Made by a program: the position numbers and the translations under genes. This document shows positions 25,796 to 34,813 of a stretch of DNA of 49,832 bases, piece by piece (position 1 is the first letter of the stretch; each line of letters opens with the position of its first letter). The stretch lies in NCBI GenBank assembly GCA_022447495.1, contig JAKVBH010000031.1, forward strand, positions 1-49,832, written 5' to 3'. This DNA comes from Marinovum sp. (GTDB taxonomy: Bacteria; Pseudomonadota; Alphaproteobacteria; Rhodobacterales; Rhodobacteraceae). The notes beneath the pieces are model-generated. The model worked only from the letters and a program-made list of their open reading frames with translations, did not search any database and was not told the origin of the DNA.

Positions 25796-26835
25796 GTGGC
25801 GTTCAAAAACGGATTGTGTCTGAGGACGGCGCGGGTCAACGCTTGGATCGTTGGCTCAAGCGCACCTTCCCAAACTTTGCCCAAGGGCGCATCGAAAAAG
25901 CCTGTCGCAAAGGTGAGCTACGGGTTGATGGCGCGCGGGTTAAACCCTCCACTCGGGTCGAAGCTGGGCAAGAAGTGCGTATCCCGCCGCTTCCCGATGC
26001 CCCGGCCCCCGCTATTAAGACCACGCCACGTATCTCGAACGCAGATTTCGAAATGATCCAAGCGGCTGTGATCTACAAAGACGATGCCGTAATCGCGTTG
26101 AACAAACCGCCTGGTCTGCCAACTCAGGGTGGCAGCAAGCAAACACGGCACGTCGATGGGTTGGCGGAAGCGCTCCGCTTTGGTGCTGAAGACAAACCGC
26201 GATTGGTGCACCGCTTGGACAAAGACACATCCGGTGTTCTTGTGCTTGCGCGGACCCGTGCCGTTGCTAATTCTCTTACGGCGGCGTTGCGCCACAAGCG
26301 GACGCGTAAGATCTACTGGGCGCTGGTGGCTGGGGTTCCTGTGCCCTATCTGGGCGAGATCAAATACGGTCTAGTGAAAGCAGGTGGCCATGGCGCTGGC
26401 GGGGAAGGTGAGAAGATGCGCGCGGTCCATCCCCTCGATATCGATCGCATACCAGGTGCGAAACGGGCGATTACGCAATACGCCACGCTATATCGCGTTG
26501 CTTCACGGGCCTCTTGGGTGGCGATGGAGCCGATAACCGGCCGCACCCACCAATTGCGCGCCCATTTGGCCGAGATTGGTCATCCCATTGCAGGAGACGG
26601 CAAATACGGTGGCTCACGCCAGGAAAACCTCGGTGATGGCTGGGGCGCAGGGCTGGGCGGTGTGATTTCCAAGAAGCTTCACTTGCATGCACGCCGCATG
26701 TCTTTTGAGCACCCTCTGACGCACAAGGATACAATCATCACCGCAGAGCTACCGCCCCATATGGCGGATACGTGGGCAACGTTGGGCTGGACGCCCGACT
26801 TGGCGGCGGACGATCCCTTTGAGGCGCTTCTATGA
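25792..26835 (+). CDS. RluC/RluD-family 23S rRNA pseudouridine synthase
   Basis: A 347-residue enzyme with an N-terminal S4 RNA-binding domain (RLDRWLKRTFPNFAQGRIEKACRKGELRVDG, residues about 17-47) and a pseudouridine-synthase domain. The catalytic aspartate is Asp143 in VHRLDKDTSGVLVLA; GRTHQLRAHLAEIGHPIAGD is the second signature (key GRTHQLRxH). Family membership fits RluC (23S positions 955/2504/2580 in E. coli) more than RluD, but the exact target is inferred. ATG at 25792 overlaps the crcB stop, and its own stop overlaps the HAD gene. Confidence 0.93.
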   Translation: MSGVQKRIVSEDGAGQRLDRWLKRTFPNFAQGRIEKACRKGELRVDGARVKPSTRVEAGQEVRIPPLPDAPAPAIKTTPRISNADFEMIQAAVIYKDDAVIALNKPPGLPTQGGSKQTRHVDGLAEALRFGAEDKPRLVHRLDKDTSGVLVLARTRAVANSLTAALRHKRTRKIYWALVAGVPVPYLGEIKYGLVKAGGHGAGGEGEKMRAVHPLDIDRIPGAKRAITQYATLYRVASRASWVAMEPITGRTHQLRAHLAEIGHPIAGDGKYGGSRQENLGDGWGAGLGGVISKKLHLHARRMSFEHPLTHKDTIITAELPPHMADTWATLGWTPDLAADDPFEALL

Positions 26836-27506
26836 AATTAATCGTGTTTGACGTGGACGGGACATTGGTCGATAGCCAAGTGGATATTCTTGGGTCCATG
26901 GCCGCAAGCTTTGCAGCACAGAATTTAAGCCCTCCGTCTGATGACAACGTGCGCGGTATCGTTGGCCTCTCATTGCCTCAGGCAATAGAGCGTTTGGTGC
27001 CTGAAGCGTCTCCGGACATATGCGCTGCTTTGGTTGATGGCTACAAAGAGGTCTATGCCAAGAGACGCTCCGAAGCGGACAAAACGAAGTCATCTACATT
27101 TTACCCAGGTGTGCGAGAGATGCTCGCTCACTTGGCGGGCTTCGATCAGGTGCTTCTGGGGGTCGCCACTGGAAACTCGCGCCGTGGTTTGGACATGCTT
27201 TTGGATGGGCATGGGTTGCGTGGGATGTTTGTGACCGAACAGGTGGCTGACCACCATCCATCCAAGCCGCACCCCTCCATGCTGTACCAAGCCATGGCGG
27301 ATTGCGGTGTTGAGGCAGCAGACACTGTCATGATTGGTGACACCAGCTTTGATATGGAGATGGCTGCCGCAGCAAATGTGACAGGGATCGGTGTGAGCTG
27401 GGGCTATCATCCGGTTCAACGTTTAAGCTCGGCGAAGATTGTCATCGACAGGATCGTTGAATTGCCTGGAACGTTGAATCAGCTTTGGGGAAAATGGCAT
27501 GAGTGA
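26832..27506 (+). CDS. HAD-IA family hydrolase (phosphoglycolate-phosphatase-like)
   Basis: A 224-residue HAD phosphatase. Motif I is FDVDGTLVDS with nucleophile Asp7 and acid/base Asp9; motif II is ATGNSRRG; motif III/IV are HPSKPHPSML (Lys) and MIGDTSFDMEMA. The alpha-helical cap between motifs I and II is the C1 type. In Rhodobacterales this gene sits regularly between rluC and an ATP12 gene. Substrate is not known. Overlaps of four bases upstream and eight bases downstream show a tight operon. Confidence 0.92.
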   Translation: MKLIVFDVDGTLVDSQVDILGSMAASFAAQNLSPPSDDNVRGIVGLSLPQAIERLVPEASPDICAALVDGYKEVYAKRRSEADKTKSSTFYPGVREMLAHLAGFDQVLLGVATGNSRRGLDMLLDGHGLRGMFVTEQVADHHPSKPHPSMLYQAMADCGVEAADTVMIGDTSFDMEMAAAANVTGIGVSWGYHPVQRLSSAKIVIDRIVELPGTLNQLWGKWHE

Positions 27507-28215
27507 ATGGGCCGCGAAGCGGTTTTGGAACGAAACGTCAATCGTTGAAAGCGATGACGGTTTCGCTGTGGTCTTGGATGGCCGGCAGGTCAAAACGCCT
27601 GCCAAATCGCCGCTTTTGGTGCCAACACGTCGATATGCCGAAGCCGTGGCCTCGGAATGGGAGGCGCAGCAGGAAACAATTGATCCCCGGACGATGCCCT
27701 TCACACGCACTGCCAACGCCGCCATCGACAAAGTTAGAACGCAACGTCACGAAGTGATTGATATCTTGGCGGACTACGGCGGTAGCGATCTGACGTGTTA
27801 TCGCGCGGACAGCCCCGAGAGTTTGGTGGAGCGCCAAGTCGCCGCGTGGAATCCATTGATCGATTGGGCGACAGAGGCCTTTGGCGGGCGTTTGGTTCCG
27901 ACAACTGGAGTTATGTTCGCGCCCCAAGATGATGAGGCTTTGGCGAGTCTCAAAGTTCCGGTCACTCAAATGAGCGACTTCGAACTGGCCGCTTTTCATG
28001 ATTTGGTGGGCCTGTCTGGCTCACTACTCATTGCACTCGCGGCCACGCGGGGCTTTGCTCCGCTCGAAGAACTGTGGTTGCGCTCACGGGTCGATGAACT
28101 TTGGCAGGCAGAACAATGGGGCGCCGATGAGGAGGCCGCGGAAGTTGTGGAGACGAAGCGCCAAGAGTTCCTGCATGCTGGCAGAGTTTGGAATTTGGTT
28201 ACGGCCAGAAACTGA
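27499..28215 (+). CDS. ATP12-family F1-ATPase assembly chaperone
   Basis: A 238-residue member of the ATP12 family, which in mitochondria binds the F1 alpha subunit before assembly; the bacterial role is presumed similar. Family features are the N-terminal KRFWNETSIVESDDGFAVVLDGRQVKTP (key RFW and LDGRxVKTP), PTRRYAEAVASEW, IDPRTMPFTRTANAAID, and the DLTCYRADSPESLVERQ segment. Its start overlaps the HAD stop by eight bases. It is the last gene of the operon. Confidence 0.92.
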   Translation: MSEWAAKRFWNETSIVESDDGFAVVLDGRQVKTPAKSPLLVPTRRYAEAVASEWEAQQETIDPRTMPFTRTANAAIDKVRTQRHEVIDILADYGGSDLTCYRADSPESLVERQVAAWNPLIDWATEAFGGRLVPTTGVMFAPQDDEALASLKVPVTQMSDFELAAFHDLVGLSGSLLIALAATRGFAPLEELWLRSRVDELWQAEQWGADEEAAEVVETKRQEFLHAGRVWNLVTARN

Positions 28216-28398
28216 CTGTTTATTGTGCAAATTGGTAGGGTGTTAGCGGCCAAATTGATCTCTGAACCCTTGACGTTTCCCATCATTTCCCTTTCTTGTT
28301 GCCAGTGTTGGGAGAAATTAGACCCCACATATACCATGCGGCGCTTTTGCGCCGTCCGATCGCCCGAATCGACGGGCGGCAAACAGGAAGAGGTAAAA
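28216..28398 (+). promoter_or_regulatory. aapJ leader with two hairpins
   Basis: The 183-base gap before aapJ contains a TTGACG at about 28271, a plausible -35 without a clear -10. Two perfect short hairpins follow: CGGCGC-TTTT-GCGCCG (28339-28354) and CGCCCG-AATCGA-CGGGCG (28361-28378). The second ends 20 bases before the aapJ start codon and just upstream of GAAGAGG, so folding could influence translation. Confidence 0.45.
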
Positions 28399-29418
28399 AT
28401 GAAAAAATCCGTATTGCTCGGCGCAATGACCGTTGCTGGTCTCGCAGCTGGCGTTGCGTCTGCAGCGACCGTTGACGACATCAAAGCGCGTGGTGCTCTG
28501 AACTGCGGCGTGACCACTGGTCTGGTGGGTTTCGCTGCGCCTAACGCCGAAGGTGTCTGGGAAGGCTTTGACGTGGGCGTATGCCGCGCCGTTGCCGCTG
28601 CTGTTCTTGGCGACCCAATGGCCGTTGAGTTCGTACCGACCACAGGTAAGACCCGCTTTACCGCGCTTGCCTCCGGTGAAATCGACATGCTCGCGCGTAA
28701 CACCACGTGGACCTTCTCCCGTGACGTCGACCTCAAGTTCACCTTCTTGGGTGTGAACTACTACGACGGTCAGGGCTTCATGGTCCCCAAAGAGCTGGGC
28801 GTGTCTTCGGCGACTGAACTGGACGGCGCGACTGTCTGCATCCAAACCGGTACAACAACCGAGCTGAACCTGGCGGACTTCTTCCGTTCCAACGGCATCA
28901 GCTACAACCCACTGCCGATTGAAACCAACGCCGAAGCGCAGCAGCAGTACCTTGCTGGCGCATGTGACGTCTATACCACAGACGCCTCCGGCCTGGCCGC
29001 GACACGTGCAACATTCGAAGATCCTTCGGCGCACGTCGTCTTGCCTGAAATCGTTTCCAAAGAGCCACTCGGCCCACTTGTGCGTCACGGCGACGACGCA
29101 TGGGGTGACATCGTGCGCTGGACACTCAACGCTCTGATCACAGCTGAAGAGCTTGGCGTGTCTTCTGAAAACATCGGCGAGCTGTCCGCAGCAGCGGGTA
29201 ACAACCCCGAAGTGAACCGTCTGCTTGGCACAGAAGGCAACCTTGGCGAAATGCTCGGCCTCGACGCCAACTGGGCTGTGAACGCGATCTCCGCTGGCGG
29301 TAACTACGGTGAGCTCTTTGAAGACAACATCGGTGAATCCACGGCGATTGGTCTCGCACGCGGCCTGAACGCTCAGTGGAAAGACGGCGGTCTGATCTAC
29401 TCCCCGCCCTTCCGTTAA
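28399..29418 (+). CDS. aapJ: General L-amino acid ABC transporter, periplasmic binding protein
   Basis: The 339-residue binding protein catches L-amino acids in the periplasm for the AapQMP permease. The signal peptide is residues 1-22 (KKSVLLGAMTVAGLAAGVASA). The mature part has ALNCGVTTGLVGFAAPN and WEGFDVGVCRAVAAAVLGD (key GFDVxxCRAxAAA), and the family-typical LARNTTWTFSRD. ATG 28399 follows GAAGAGG; the upstream in-frame ATG at 28225 would destroy the signal peptide. It is followed by a perfect palindrome, typical for binding-protein genes expressed above the permease genes. Confidence 0.96.
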   Translation: MKKSVLLGAMTVAGLAAGVASAATVDDIKARGALNCGVTTGLVGFAAPNAEGVWEGFDVGVCRAVAAAVLGDPMAVEFVPTTGKTRFTALASGEIDMLARNTTWTFSRDVDLKFTFLGVNYYDGQGFMVPKELGVSSATELDGATVCIQTGTTTELNLADFFRSNGISYNPLPIETNAEAQQQYLAGACDVYTTDASGLAATRATFEDPSAHVVLPEIVSKEPLGPLVRHGDDAWGDIVRWTLNALITAEELGVSSENIGELSAAAGNNPEVNRLLGTEGNLGEMLGLDANWAVNAISAGGNYGELFEDNIGESTAIGLARGLNAQWKDGGLIYSPPFR

Positions 29419-29429
29419 GCACATTTGAT

Positions 29430-29457
29430 GAAGGGCGCGGCAATTGCCGCGCCCTTC
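29430..29457. repeat. Perfect 28-base palindrome between aapJ and aapQ
   Basis: Bases 29430-29457 read identically on both strands (arms GAAGGGCGCGGCAA / TTGCCGCGCCCTTC). The RNA would form a very stable 12-13-bp hairpin. The following TCACTTTAAG is a poor U-tract, so partial termination and 3'-end protection of aapJ mRNA is the likely role. Confidence 0.75.
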
Positions 29458-29535
29458 TCACTTTAAGCGCAGTAAAATCTCGACCCGCCCTAAAAATGCG
29501 CTGACACTTTCAGGGTCGAACACGGGGAAGTCCAC

Positions 29536-30747
29536 ATGTCTACGCTATCCGACCCGCCTCGCGAGTCGTTCCAGCTGTCGATGCTGTTGAGCGATACGCG
29601 GTACCGGGGCTATACATTCCAGTTCATCGCGCTCATCATCCTTGTCGCCTCTGTGGCGTATTTGATGAGCAACCTCTTCGCCAACTTGGCGGCAGCGGGT
29701 TTGAACATTTCTTATGAATTCTTGGGGGATCCCTCTGGTTACGATGTGAACCAGACCTTAATCCCCTATACCAGCCAATCGACGCATCTGACGGCTGCTT
29801 GGGTGGGTATCTTGAATACGCTTCTGGTGGCCTTCATGGCATGTTTGACAGCCACGATCTTGGGCGTCATCGCTGGTGTTCTGCGGCTGTCCAAGAACTG
29901 GCTCGTGTCCAAGCTGATGTCCGTCTACGTCGAGGCGTTCCGCAATGTGCCGGTATTGATCTGGATCCTGATCATCAACACACTTGTGGTGCTTTTGCCA
30001 TCGCCTCGGGCTTATCGCGGTGCAGAGCCGGAAGCAGAAATGCTATTTGGCATGTTCGCTTTGACCAACCGCGGTGTTTACATGCCAGCTCCCGTTTGGG
30101 GATCGGGCTCCCTTGTCGTTGTCTTTACCTTCCTGGCGTCGCTTGTAGCGATTTTCATGTTCCGGGGATGGGCCACCAAGCAGCTCTATGACAAGGGTCA
30201 AGACATCAACAAACTCTGGCCGACGCTGGTGCTCTTCTTTGTGCCTACGATCCTTATTTACTTCATCATGGGCTCACCCATCGGCATCGAGTACCCCGAA
30301 CTTAAAGGCTTCAACTTCCAAGGCGGACTTGAAGTGCAACGTCCTCTGATTGCGCTTTGGTTGGCTTTGTCGATCTACACCGGGGCCTTTATCGCCGAAA
30401 ACGTGCGTGCGGGCATCCAGGCGATCTCCAAGGGGCAAACGGAAGCGGCGGCGTCTCTGGGTCTGCGTCCGAACCGGATCATGAACCTGGTGGTCCTGCC
30501 TCAGGCGTTGCGGGTGATCATACCACCGCTAATCTCGCAGTTTCTCAACATCACCAAAAACTCGTCTCTTGCCATCGCTGTGGGCTATGCCGATATCACG
30601 GCGACCCTTGGCGGGATCACTCTTAACCAGACGGGCCGCGCCATCGAATGCGTGCTGCTGTTGATGCTCTTTTACCTCATCATCAGCCTCGGCATCTCGG
30701 CTATCATGAACGTCTATAACGCCTCTGTGGCATTGAAGGAGCGTTGA
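29536..30747 (+). CDS. aapQ: General L-amino acid ABC transporter permease AapQ
   Basis: A 403-residue inner-membrane permease of the His/Glu/Gln/Arg/opine family. The conserved EAA loop is VRAGIQAISKGQTEAAASLGL (key GQTEAAxSLGL) near residue 305-325. The MetI-like region begins at about residue 85 (TAAWVGILNTLLVAFMACL). An extra N-terminal and central hydrophobic portion distinguishes AapQ from shorter permeases. aapM starts three bases after its stop. Confidence 0.95.
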   Translation: MSTLSDPPRESFQLSMLLSDTRYRGYTFQFIALIILVASVAYLMSNLFANLAAAGLNISYEFLGDPSGYDVNQTLIPYTSQSTHLTAAWVGILNTLLVAFMACLTATILGVIAGVLRLSKNWLVSKLMSVYVEAFRNVPVLIWILIINTLVVLLPSPRAYRGAEPEAEMLFGMFALTNRGVYMPAPVWGSGSLVVVFTFLASLVAIFMFRGWATKQLYDKGQDINKLWPTLVLFFVPTILIYFIMGSPIGIEYPELKGFNFQGGLEVQRPLIALWLALSIYTGAFIAENVRAGIQAISKGQTEAAASLGLRPNRIMNLVVLPQALRVIIPPLISQFLNITKNSSLAIAVGYADITATLGGITLNQTGRAIECVLLLMLFYLIISLGISAIMNVYNASVALKER

Positions 30748-30750
30748 TCC

Positions 30751-32043
30751 ATGCCATCACGTGATACCAATGTCGCCTTTGTGCGCACTGAATTCATCGA
30801 ACCGTCACCACCCCCTTCATCGACACAAGGTCCAGTGGCTTGGATGCGGGAGAACCTTTTCTCCAGCATCCCGTATTCTATCCTGACACTGCTCTCGATC
30901 TACTTCATCTATACGCTCCTGGCGGGGCTTTTGCCCTGGCTCTTCGGCGGTGTCTGGGACACGTCTTCGATTCGCGAATGTCGCGAAGTGATCGAAGGCA
31001 CAGGCGGCTGTTTCTCGGTTCTCTCGGAACGTTGGAACCAGTTGCTCTTCGGGATCTCCTATCCTCAGAATGCCTACTGGCGCCCAGCATTAGCATTTGT
31101 CCTGCTCTTTGTTGCAGCGGCTCCGGTCATGTTCCCCGCTGTGCCGCGTCAGCTGTTGGTGTTCACCGGGCTCTACCCCTTCTTGGCCTTCTGGCTGATT
31201 TGGGGCGGCACAATCCTAGCGCCGATGGTAGGTTTGCTTGGCTTTGTTGCCGGCTACATGGCCTTTGTTCAGCTTGAGAAAACCAACGGTTTTGCCGCGG
31301 GCTTCTTTGGCGGGATTGTTGCGGCTCTGATCGTCTGGTTGCTGGGCGGGTTCATTTCTGGCGCGATGCCGCACTTCATCGCACTCGAAGCCGTGGCTTC
31401 GCGGAACATGGGTGGCTTTATGCTCAATATGATCCTGGGTACGGTCTGTGTTTCGCTGTCTTTGCCACTTGGGATTGCACTGGCGCTGGGCCGTCAATCG
31501 GATCTTTTGATCATCAAATGGATCTGTGTGGTTTTCATCGAGTTCATCCGTGGCGTGCCACTCATCACCTTGCTCTTTGTGGCGAACGTGGTTCTGGCCT
31601 ACTTCTTGCCTCCGGGCACGAACTTTGACCTCATCCTGCGCGTGATCATCATGATCACCATGTTCTCCGCGGCCTATATCGCCGAGGTGATCCGGGGGGG
31701 GCTGGCGGCTCTGCCGCGCGGTCAATACGAAGCGGCGGACTCGCTGGGTCTCGATTATGCGCAGTCGATGCGTCTGATCATCCTGCCGCAAGCGCTCAAG
31801 ATTTCTATCCCGGGGATCGTCAACGTGGCGGTGGGCCTCTTCAAGGATACCACGCTGGTCTCGGTCATCTCGATGTTCGACCTTGTGGGCATGATCCGCG
31901 GTCCAATCCTCGCATCCACCGAGTGGAATGGCGTCTACTGGGAGCTTTGGGGCTTTGCCTCGCTTCTGTTCTTCGTCGTTTGCTACGGCATCTCTCAATA
32001 TTCGCAGTGGCTCGAACGCCAACTTGCGACAGACCATCGATAA
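30751..32043 (+). CDS. aapM: General L-amino acid ABC transporter permease AapM
   Basis: The 430-residue second permease. It has the EFIRGVPLITLLF signature and an EAA loop VIRGGLAALPRGQYEAADSLGL (key GQYEAADSLGL) near residue 315-340, with about eight hydrophobic segments. It pairs with AapQ to form the channel. AAGGAG precedes the start, and the ATPase gene follows after 12 bases. Confidence 0.95.
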   Translation: MPSRDTNVAFVRTEFIEPSPPPSSTQGPVAWMRENLFSSIPYSILTLLSIYFIYTLLAGLLPWLFGGVWDTSSIRECREVIEGTGGCFSVLSERWNQLLFGISYPQNAYWRPALAFVLLFVAAAPVMFPAVPRQLLVFTGLYPFLAFWLIWGGTILAPMVGLLGFVAGYMAFVQLEKTNGFAAGFFGGIVAALIVWLLGGFISGAMPHFIALEAVASRNMGGFMLNMILGTVCVSLSLPLGIALALGRQSDLLIIKWICVVFIEFIRGVPLITLLFVANVVLAYFLPPGTNFDLILRVIIMITMFSAAYIAEVIRGGLAALPRGQYEAADSLGLDYAQSMRLIILPQALKISIPGIVNVAVGLFKDTTLVSVISMFDLVGMIRGPILASTEWNGVYWELWGFASLLFFVVCYGISQYSQWLERQLATDHR

Positions 32044-32055
32044 GGAGCTACCCCA

Positions 32056-32820
32056 ATGGCTGAAGCTCAAATGCAAGTCTCGGATGAGGTCGCGATCTCC
32101 ATCCAAAACATGAACAAGTGGTACGGCTCGTTCCACGTGCTGCGCGACATTGACCTCACAGTCTATCGCGGAGAGCGGATCGTGATTGCCGGCCCGTCAG
32201 GGTCAGGTAAATCCACGCTCATCCGCTGCATCAATGCGTTGGAAGAGCACCAGAAGGGGTCGATCACGGTCGATGGCACCTTGCTGTCCTCGGACATCAA
32301 GAACATCGACACGATCCGCTCGGAGGTGGGCATGTGTTTCCAGCACTTCAACCTCTTCCCGCATCTGACGATCTTGGAGAATTGCACCTTGGCCCCGATC
32401 TGGGTCCGCAAGACCCCCCAGAAAGAAGCCGAAGAGACGGCGATGCACTTCCTTGAGAAGGTGAAGATCCCCGAGCAGGCCGATAAGTACCCAGGTCAGC
32501 TCTCCGGTGGTCAGCAACAGCGTGTGGCGATTGCGCGCTCGCTCTGCATGCGCCCGCGCATCATGCTCTTTGACGAGCCGACATCGGCGCTTGACCCTGA
32601 GATGATCTCTGAGGTGCTCGACACGATGGTGCAACTCGCCGAAGAGGGCATGACTATGATCTGCGTGACCCACGAGATGGGCTTTGCTCGTAAAGTGGCG
32701 AACCGCGTGATCTTCATGGATGCGGGCCAAATCGTGGAACAGAATGAACCAGAAGAGTTCTTTGAAAATCCACAGAATGAGCGTACCAAACTCTTCTTGA
32801 GCCAGATATTGGGACACTAG
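32056..32820 (+). CDS. aapP: General L-amino acid ABC transporter ATP-binding protein
   Basis: A 254-residue ABC ATPase that powers the Aap importer. Walker A is GPSGSGKST, the signature is LSGGQQQR, Walker B is [14 protein letters not shown], and the switch histidine is in CVTHEMGFA. It begins after AAGGAG. It is the last gene of the operon, and a GC-rich palindrome follows eight bases after the stop. Confidence 0.97.
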   Translation: MAEAQMQVSDEVAISIQNMNKWYGSFHVLRDIDLTVYRGERIVIAGPSGSGKSTLIRCINALEEHQKGSITVDGTLLSSDIKNIDTIRSEVGMCFQHFNLFPHLTILENCTLAPIWVRKTPQKEAEETAMHFLEKVKIPEQADKYPGQLSGGQQQRVAIARSLCMRPRIMLFDEPTSALDPEMISEVLDTMVQLAEEGMTMICVTHEMGFARKVANRVIFMDAGQIVEQNEPEEFFENPQNERTKLFLSQILGH

Positions 32821-32827
32821 GCCCAAA

Positions 32828-32849
32828 GGGGCGGGATACATCCCGCCCC
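32828..32849. repeat. GC-rich palindrome between convergent aapP and the phosphatase gene
   Basis: GGGGCGGGA-TACA-TCCCGCCCC, a perfect 9-bp stem with a four-base loop, lies between two converging genes. Its core resembles the units at 14629 and 22031. There is no U-tract on either side, but it can stabilise the 3' ends of both mRNAs. Confidence 0.65.
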
Positions 32850-32873
32850 ACCACAAACGCCGTGGGATGTGAT

Positions 32874-33359
32874 TTAGCCCGACTGACCTTCCAACAGGTC
32901 CCGGGGAGTGACAAAGTCCGTTGCCGTCCCGCGCCACCTATGCCCTTCTTCAAAATCAACCACCAATGTTGCCCCGGTTGGGTAATCCCAAAATTTATCG
33001 TGATCGACGCCGTGGCCCACAAGCTCATGAGCGAATGCGCCAATACCCGGGTTGTGTCCAATGACCAGTGCGCAAGGCACATCTGTTTCGGTAACCACGG
33101 CTGCAATGTCCTCAGGCTCCGCATGGTACAAGCGATTTTTATACCTGCTCTCACACGTTAGGTTGAGGCACGAGTAGGTCTCCATGGTGCGCCGAGATGA
33201 AGAGATCAGCGCCACATCTGGATGATAGCCACGCGCCCGAAGCCAATCACCAAGCGCCTCGGCCGACTGACGTCCGCGCTTGTTCAGGAACCGATCATGA
33301 TCCGCCAATCCAGGTGTCGTACCGCTCGATTTGCAGTGGCGCATCAGGATCAGACGCAT
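32874..33359 (-). CDS. SixA-like histidine phosphatase
   Basis: A 161-residue phosphohistidine-phosphatase-fold protein. The catalytic RHG motif appears as LMRHCKSS (Arg7, His8) with Cys in place of the usual Gly. Other signatures are DHDRFLNKRGRQSAEALGDWL, SSSRRTMET (second Arg) and CALVIGHNPGI with the second catalytic His (GHNPG). Start at 33359 follows GAGG; extension upstream is not supported because it enters the Fe-S gene. Related proteins dephosphorylate HPt domains or small phosphohistidines, but the partner here is unknown. The gene starts five bases after the preceding minus-strand stop. Confidence 0.9.
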   Translation of the reverse strand: MRLILMRHCKSSGTTPGLADHDRFLNKRGRQSAEALGDWLRARGYHPDVALISSSRRTMETYSCLNLTCESRYKNRLYHAEPEDIAAVVTETDVPCALVIGHNPGIGAFAHELVGHGVDHDKFWDYPTGATLVVDFEEGHRWRGTATDFVTPRDLLEGQSG

Positions 33360-33364
33360 CGGCC

Positions 33365-33997
33365 TCACACCCCGAGAAACGATCGCATGTGAAATGCTGA
33401 TTGTTCTGCTGAGCGGCCAAACGCTTGTGACACGGGGCAAGCGCGGCGTACCAAACAGCCTGCATCGCGACATTCGTTGCCTTCCGGCGACGCAAGATGG
33501 CTTTTACAGCTCGGAACATCATAATCCTGCTCTGGCGCCAACGCACCAACAGGGCAAGCGATCTCACAGGGCCTATCGCAAGGCACGCAGGGGTGTGAAG
33601 CAATCTTTCGGTCTATCTCGGCGTCAAAAACAAGTGCGCCCCGAAACGAAATCCAAAATCCTGCACGGTGGTGCACCAACATGCCCACCGGACTTGAAAA
33701 GGTCTCGCCTGAATCAAAACTCCACCGAATGAATGGCTCGTAAGGCGGGCCGCCGAAGGGATAGCGCACGTCGAGAGCCCCGGTTTCCGTGGCTATTTCC
33801 GGCAGGACTCGCAATGACCAGCGGTCAAGCGGATTTGCGGCGCCGTCACGATATTCTGCGCTGGCGGCAAATTTCTCCCAACCGTCGGCACGCAAGCCTA
33901 CGAGAGCAATTCGCTTTTCTCCTTCCGCGACAACACCGAGCACGGTGAGCCCGCGTATCCGGCAAGTGTCTTCTATCGTTTGGAGAAGGGCAACCAT
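33365..33997 (-). CDS. Ferredoxin-like Fe-S protein, function unknown
   Basis: A 210-residue protein with a Cys-rich C-terminal third: HPCVPCDRPCEIACPVGAL (a CXXCXXXC...CP-like pattern) and CRDAGCLVRRACPVSQ. These could ligate one or two [4Fe-4S] clusters. The N-terminal part (residues 1-120) resembles no family I know; it includes RWSFDSGETFSSPVGMLVHHRAG. ATG at 33997 has GGAG just upstream, although it leaves a 25-base overlap with the desaturase gene. Its place between a membrane desaturase/hydroxylase and a phosphatase would fit an electron donor, but this is inference. Confidence 0.75.
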   Translation of the reverse strand: MVALLQTIEDTCRIRGLTVLGVVAEGEKRIALVGLRADGWEKFAASAEYRDGAANPLDRWSLRVLPEIATETGALDVRYPFGGPPYEPFIRWSFDSGETFSSPVGMLVHHRAGFWISFRGALVFDAEIDRKIASHPCVPCDRPCEIACPVGALAPEQDYDVPSCKSHLASPEGNECRDAGCLVRRACPVSQAFGRSAEQSAFHMRSFLGV

Positions 33998-34767
33998 AAG
34001 CTCCACCCTAGTCGGCTTGGGCGCACATCTTGCCATTCAAGACCGACCTGCATGTCGTCATGACCGGCATCGGGTTGCGCAATATACGTGCCAAACAGAC
34101 GATCCCATATGGACAAAGCAAACCCATAATTGCTGTCATGCTCATGGCGATGCACTGAATGGTGCACCCGGTGCATATCCGGTGTCACAAGCACTATGCG
34201 CAGAAAACCATCGAGCCACACCGGCAGCTTCAGGTTCGCGTGATTGAACATCGCCGTCCCGTTGAGAATGACCTCAAATAGGACAACGGTCAGCGCAGCA
34301 GGGCCCAGCAGGTAGACCAAGCCGATCTTGAGGAGCATCGAAAGCGCAATTTCAACTGGATGAAAGCGGATCGCAGTGGTCACGTCCATGTCGACGTCTG
34401 CATGGTGTACGCGATGGAGGCGCCAGAGGAATGGAACTTTGTGTGTGATCAAATGCTGTGCCCAGACCGCAAGATCAAACAGCAAGATGCCTAGCAATAT
34501 CTCTATCCATTTGGGCCAGTCGAGCGCGTTGAAAAGCCCCCAACCGTGCGCATTAGCGTCCACTGCCGCCCCAACCGCCAGCAATGGAAGCCCTAGCGCT
34601 AACGCGCGTAAGGTTACCGTGTTCAAAAGCGTGATGCCCCAGTTGGTCATCCAACGTGTGCCGCGGGTTTGAATACGCTGCCGCCTTGGCGCCGCAGATT
34701 CCAACAGTGCCAGCACGACAAAGAGCCCAAGAAAGACCGACAGGCGAATGAGCATTTCGTATTCCAT
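33973..34767 (-). CDS. Sterol desaturase / fatty acid hydroxylase family membrane enzyme
   Basis: A 264-residue membrane protein with the diiron histidine boxes of the family: HLITHK, HRVHHAD and HRVHHSVHRHEHDSNYG. Four or five hydrophobic segments surround them. These enzymes hydroxylate or desaturate lipids, sterols or carotenoids. The C-terminal end overlaps the Fe-S protein gene, a possible electron supplier. Substrate cannot be deduced. Confidence 0.92.
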   Translation of the reverse strand: MEYEMLIRLSVFLGLFVVLALLESAAPRRQRIQTRGTRWMTNWGITLLNTVTLRALALGLPLLAVGAAVDANAHGWGLFNALDWPKWIEILLGILLFDLAVWAQHLITHKVPFLWRLHRVHHADVDMDVTTAIRFHPVEIALSMLLKIGLVYLLGPAALTVVLFEVILNGTAMFNHANLKLPVWLDGFLRIVLVTPDMHRVHHSVHRHEHDSNYGFALSIWDRLFGTYIAQPDAGHDDMQVGLEWQDVRPSRLGWSLWLPFSKR

Positions 34768-34813
34768 AGACTAGGCATAGGCTAGACCGCCTGGCCAAGT
34801 AAATCAGAACCGA

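Noticed and set aside
28318..29424. 368-codon minus-strand frame opposite aapJ
   Set aside because: Exact mirror of the binding-protein gene; no independent evidence.
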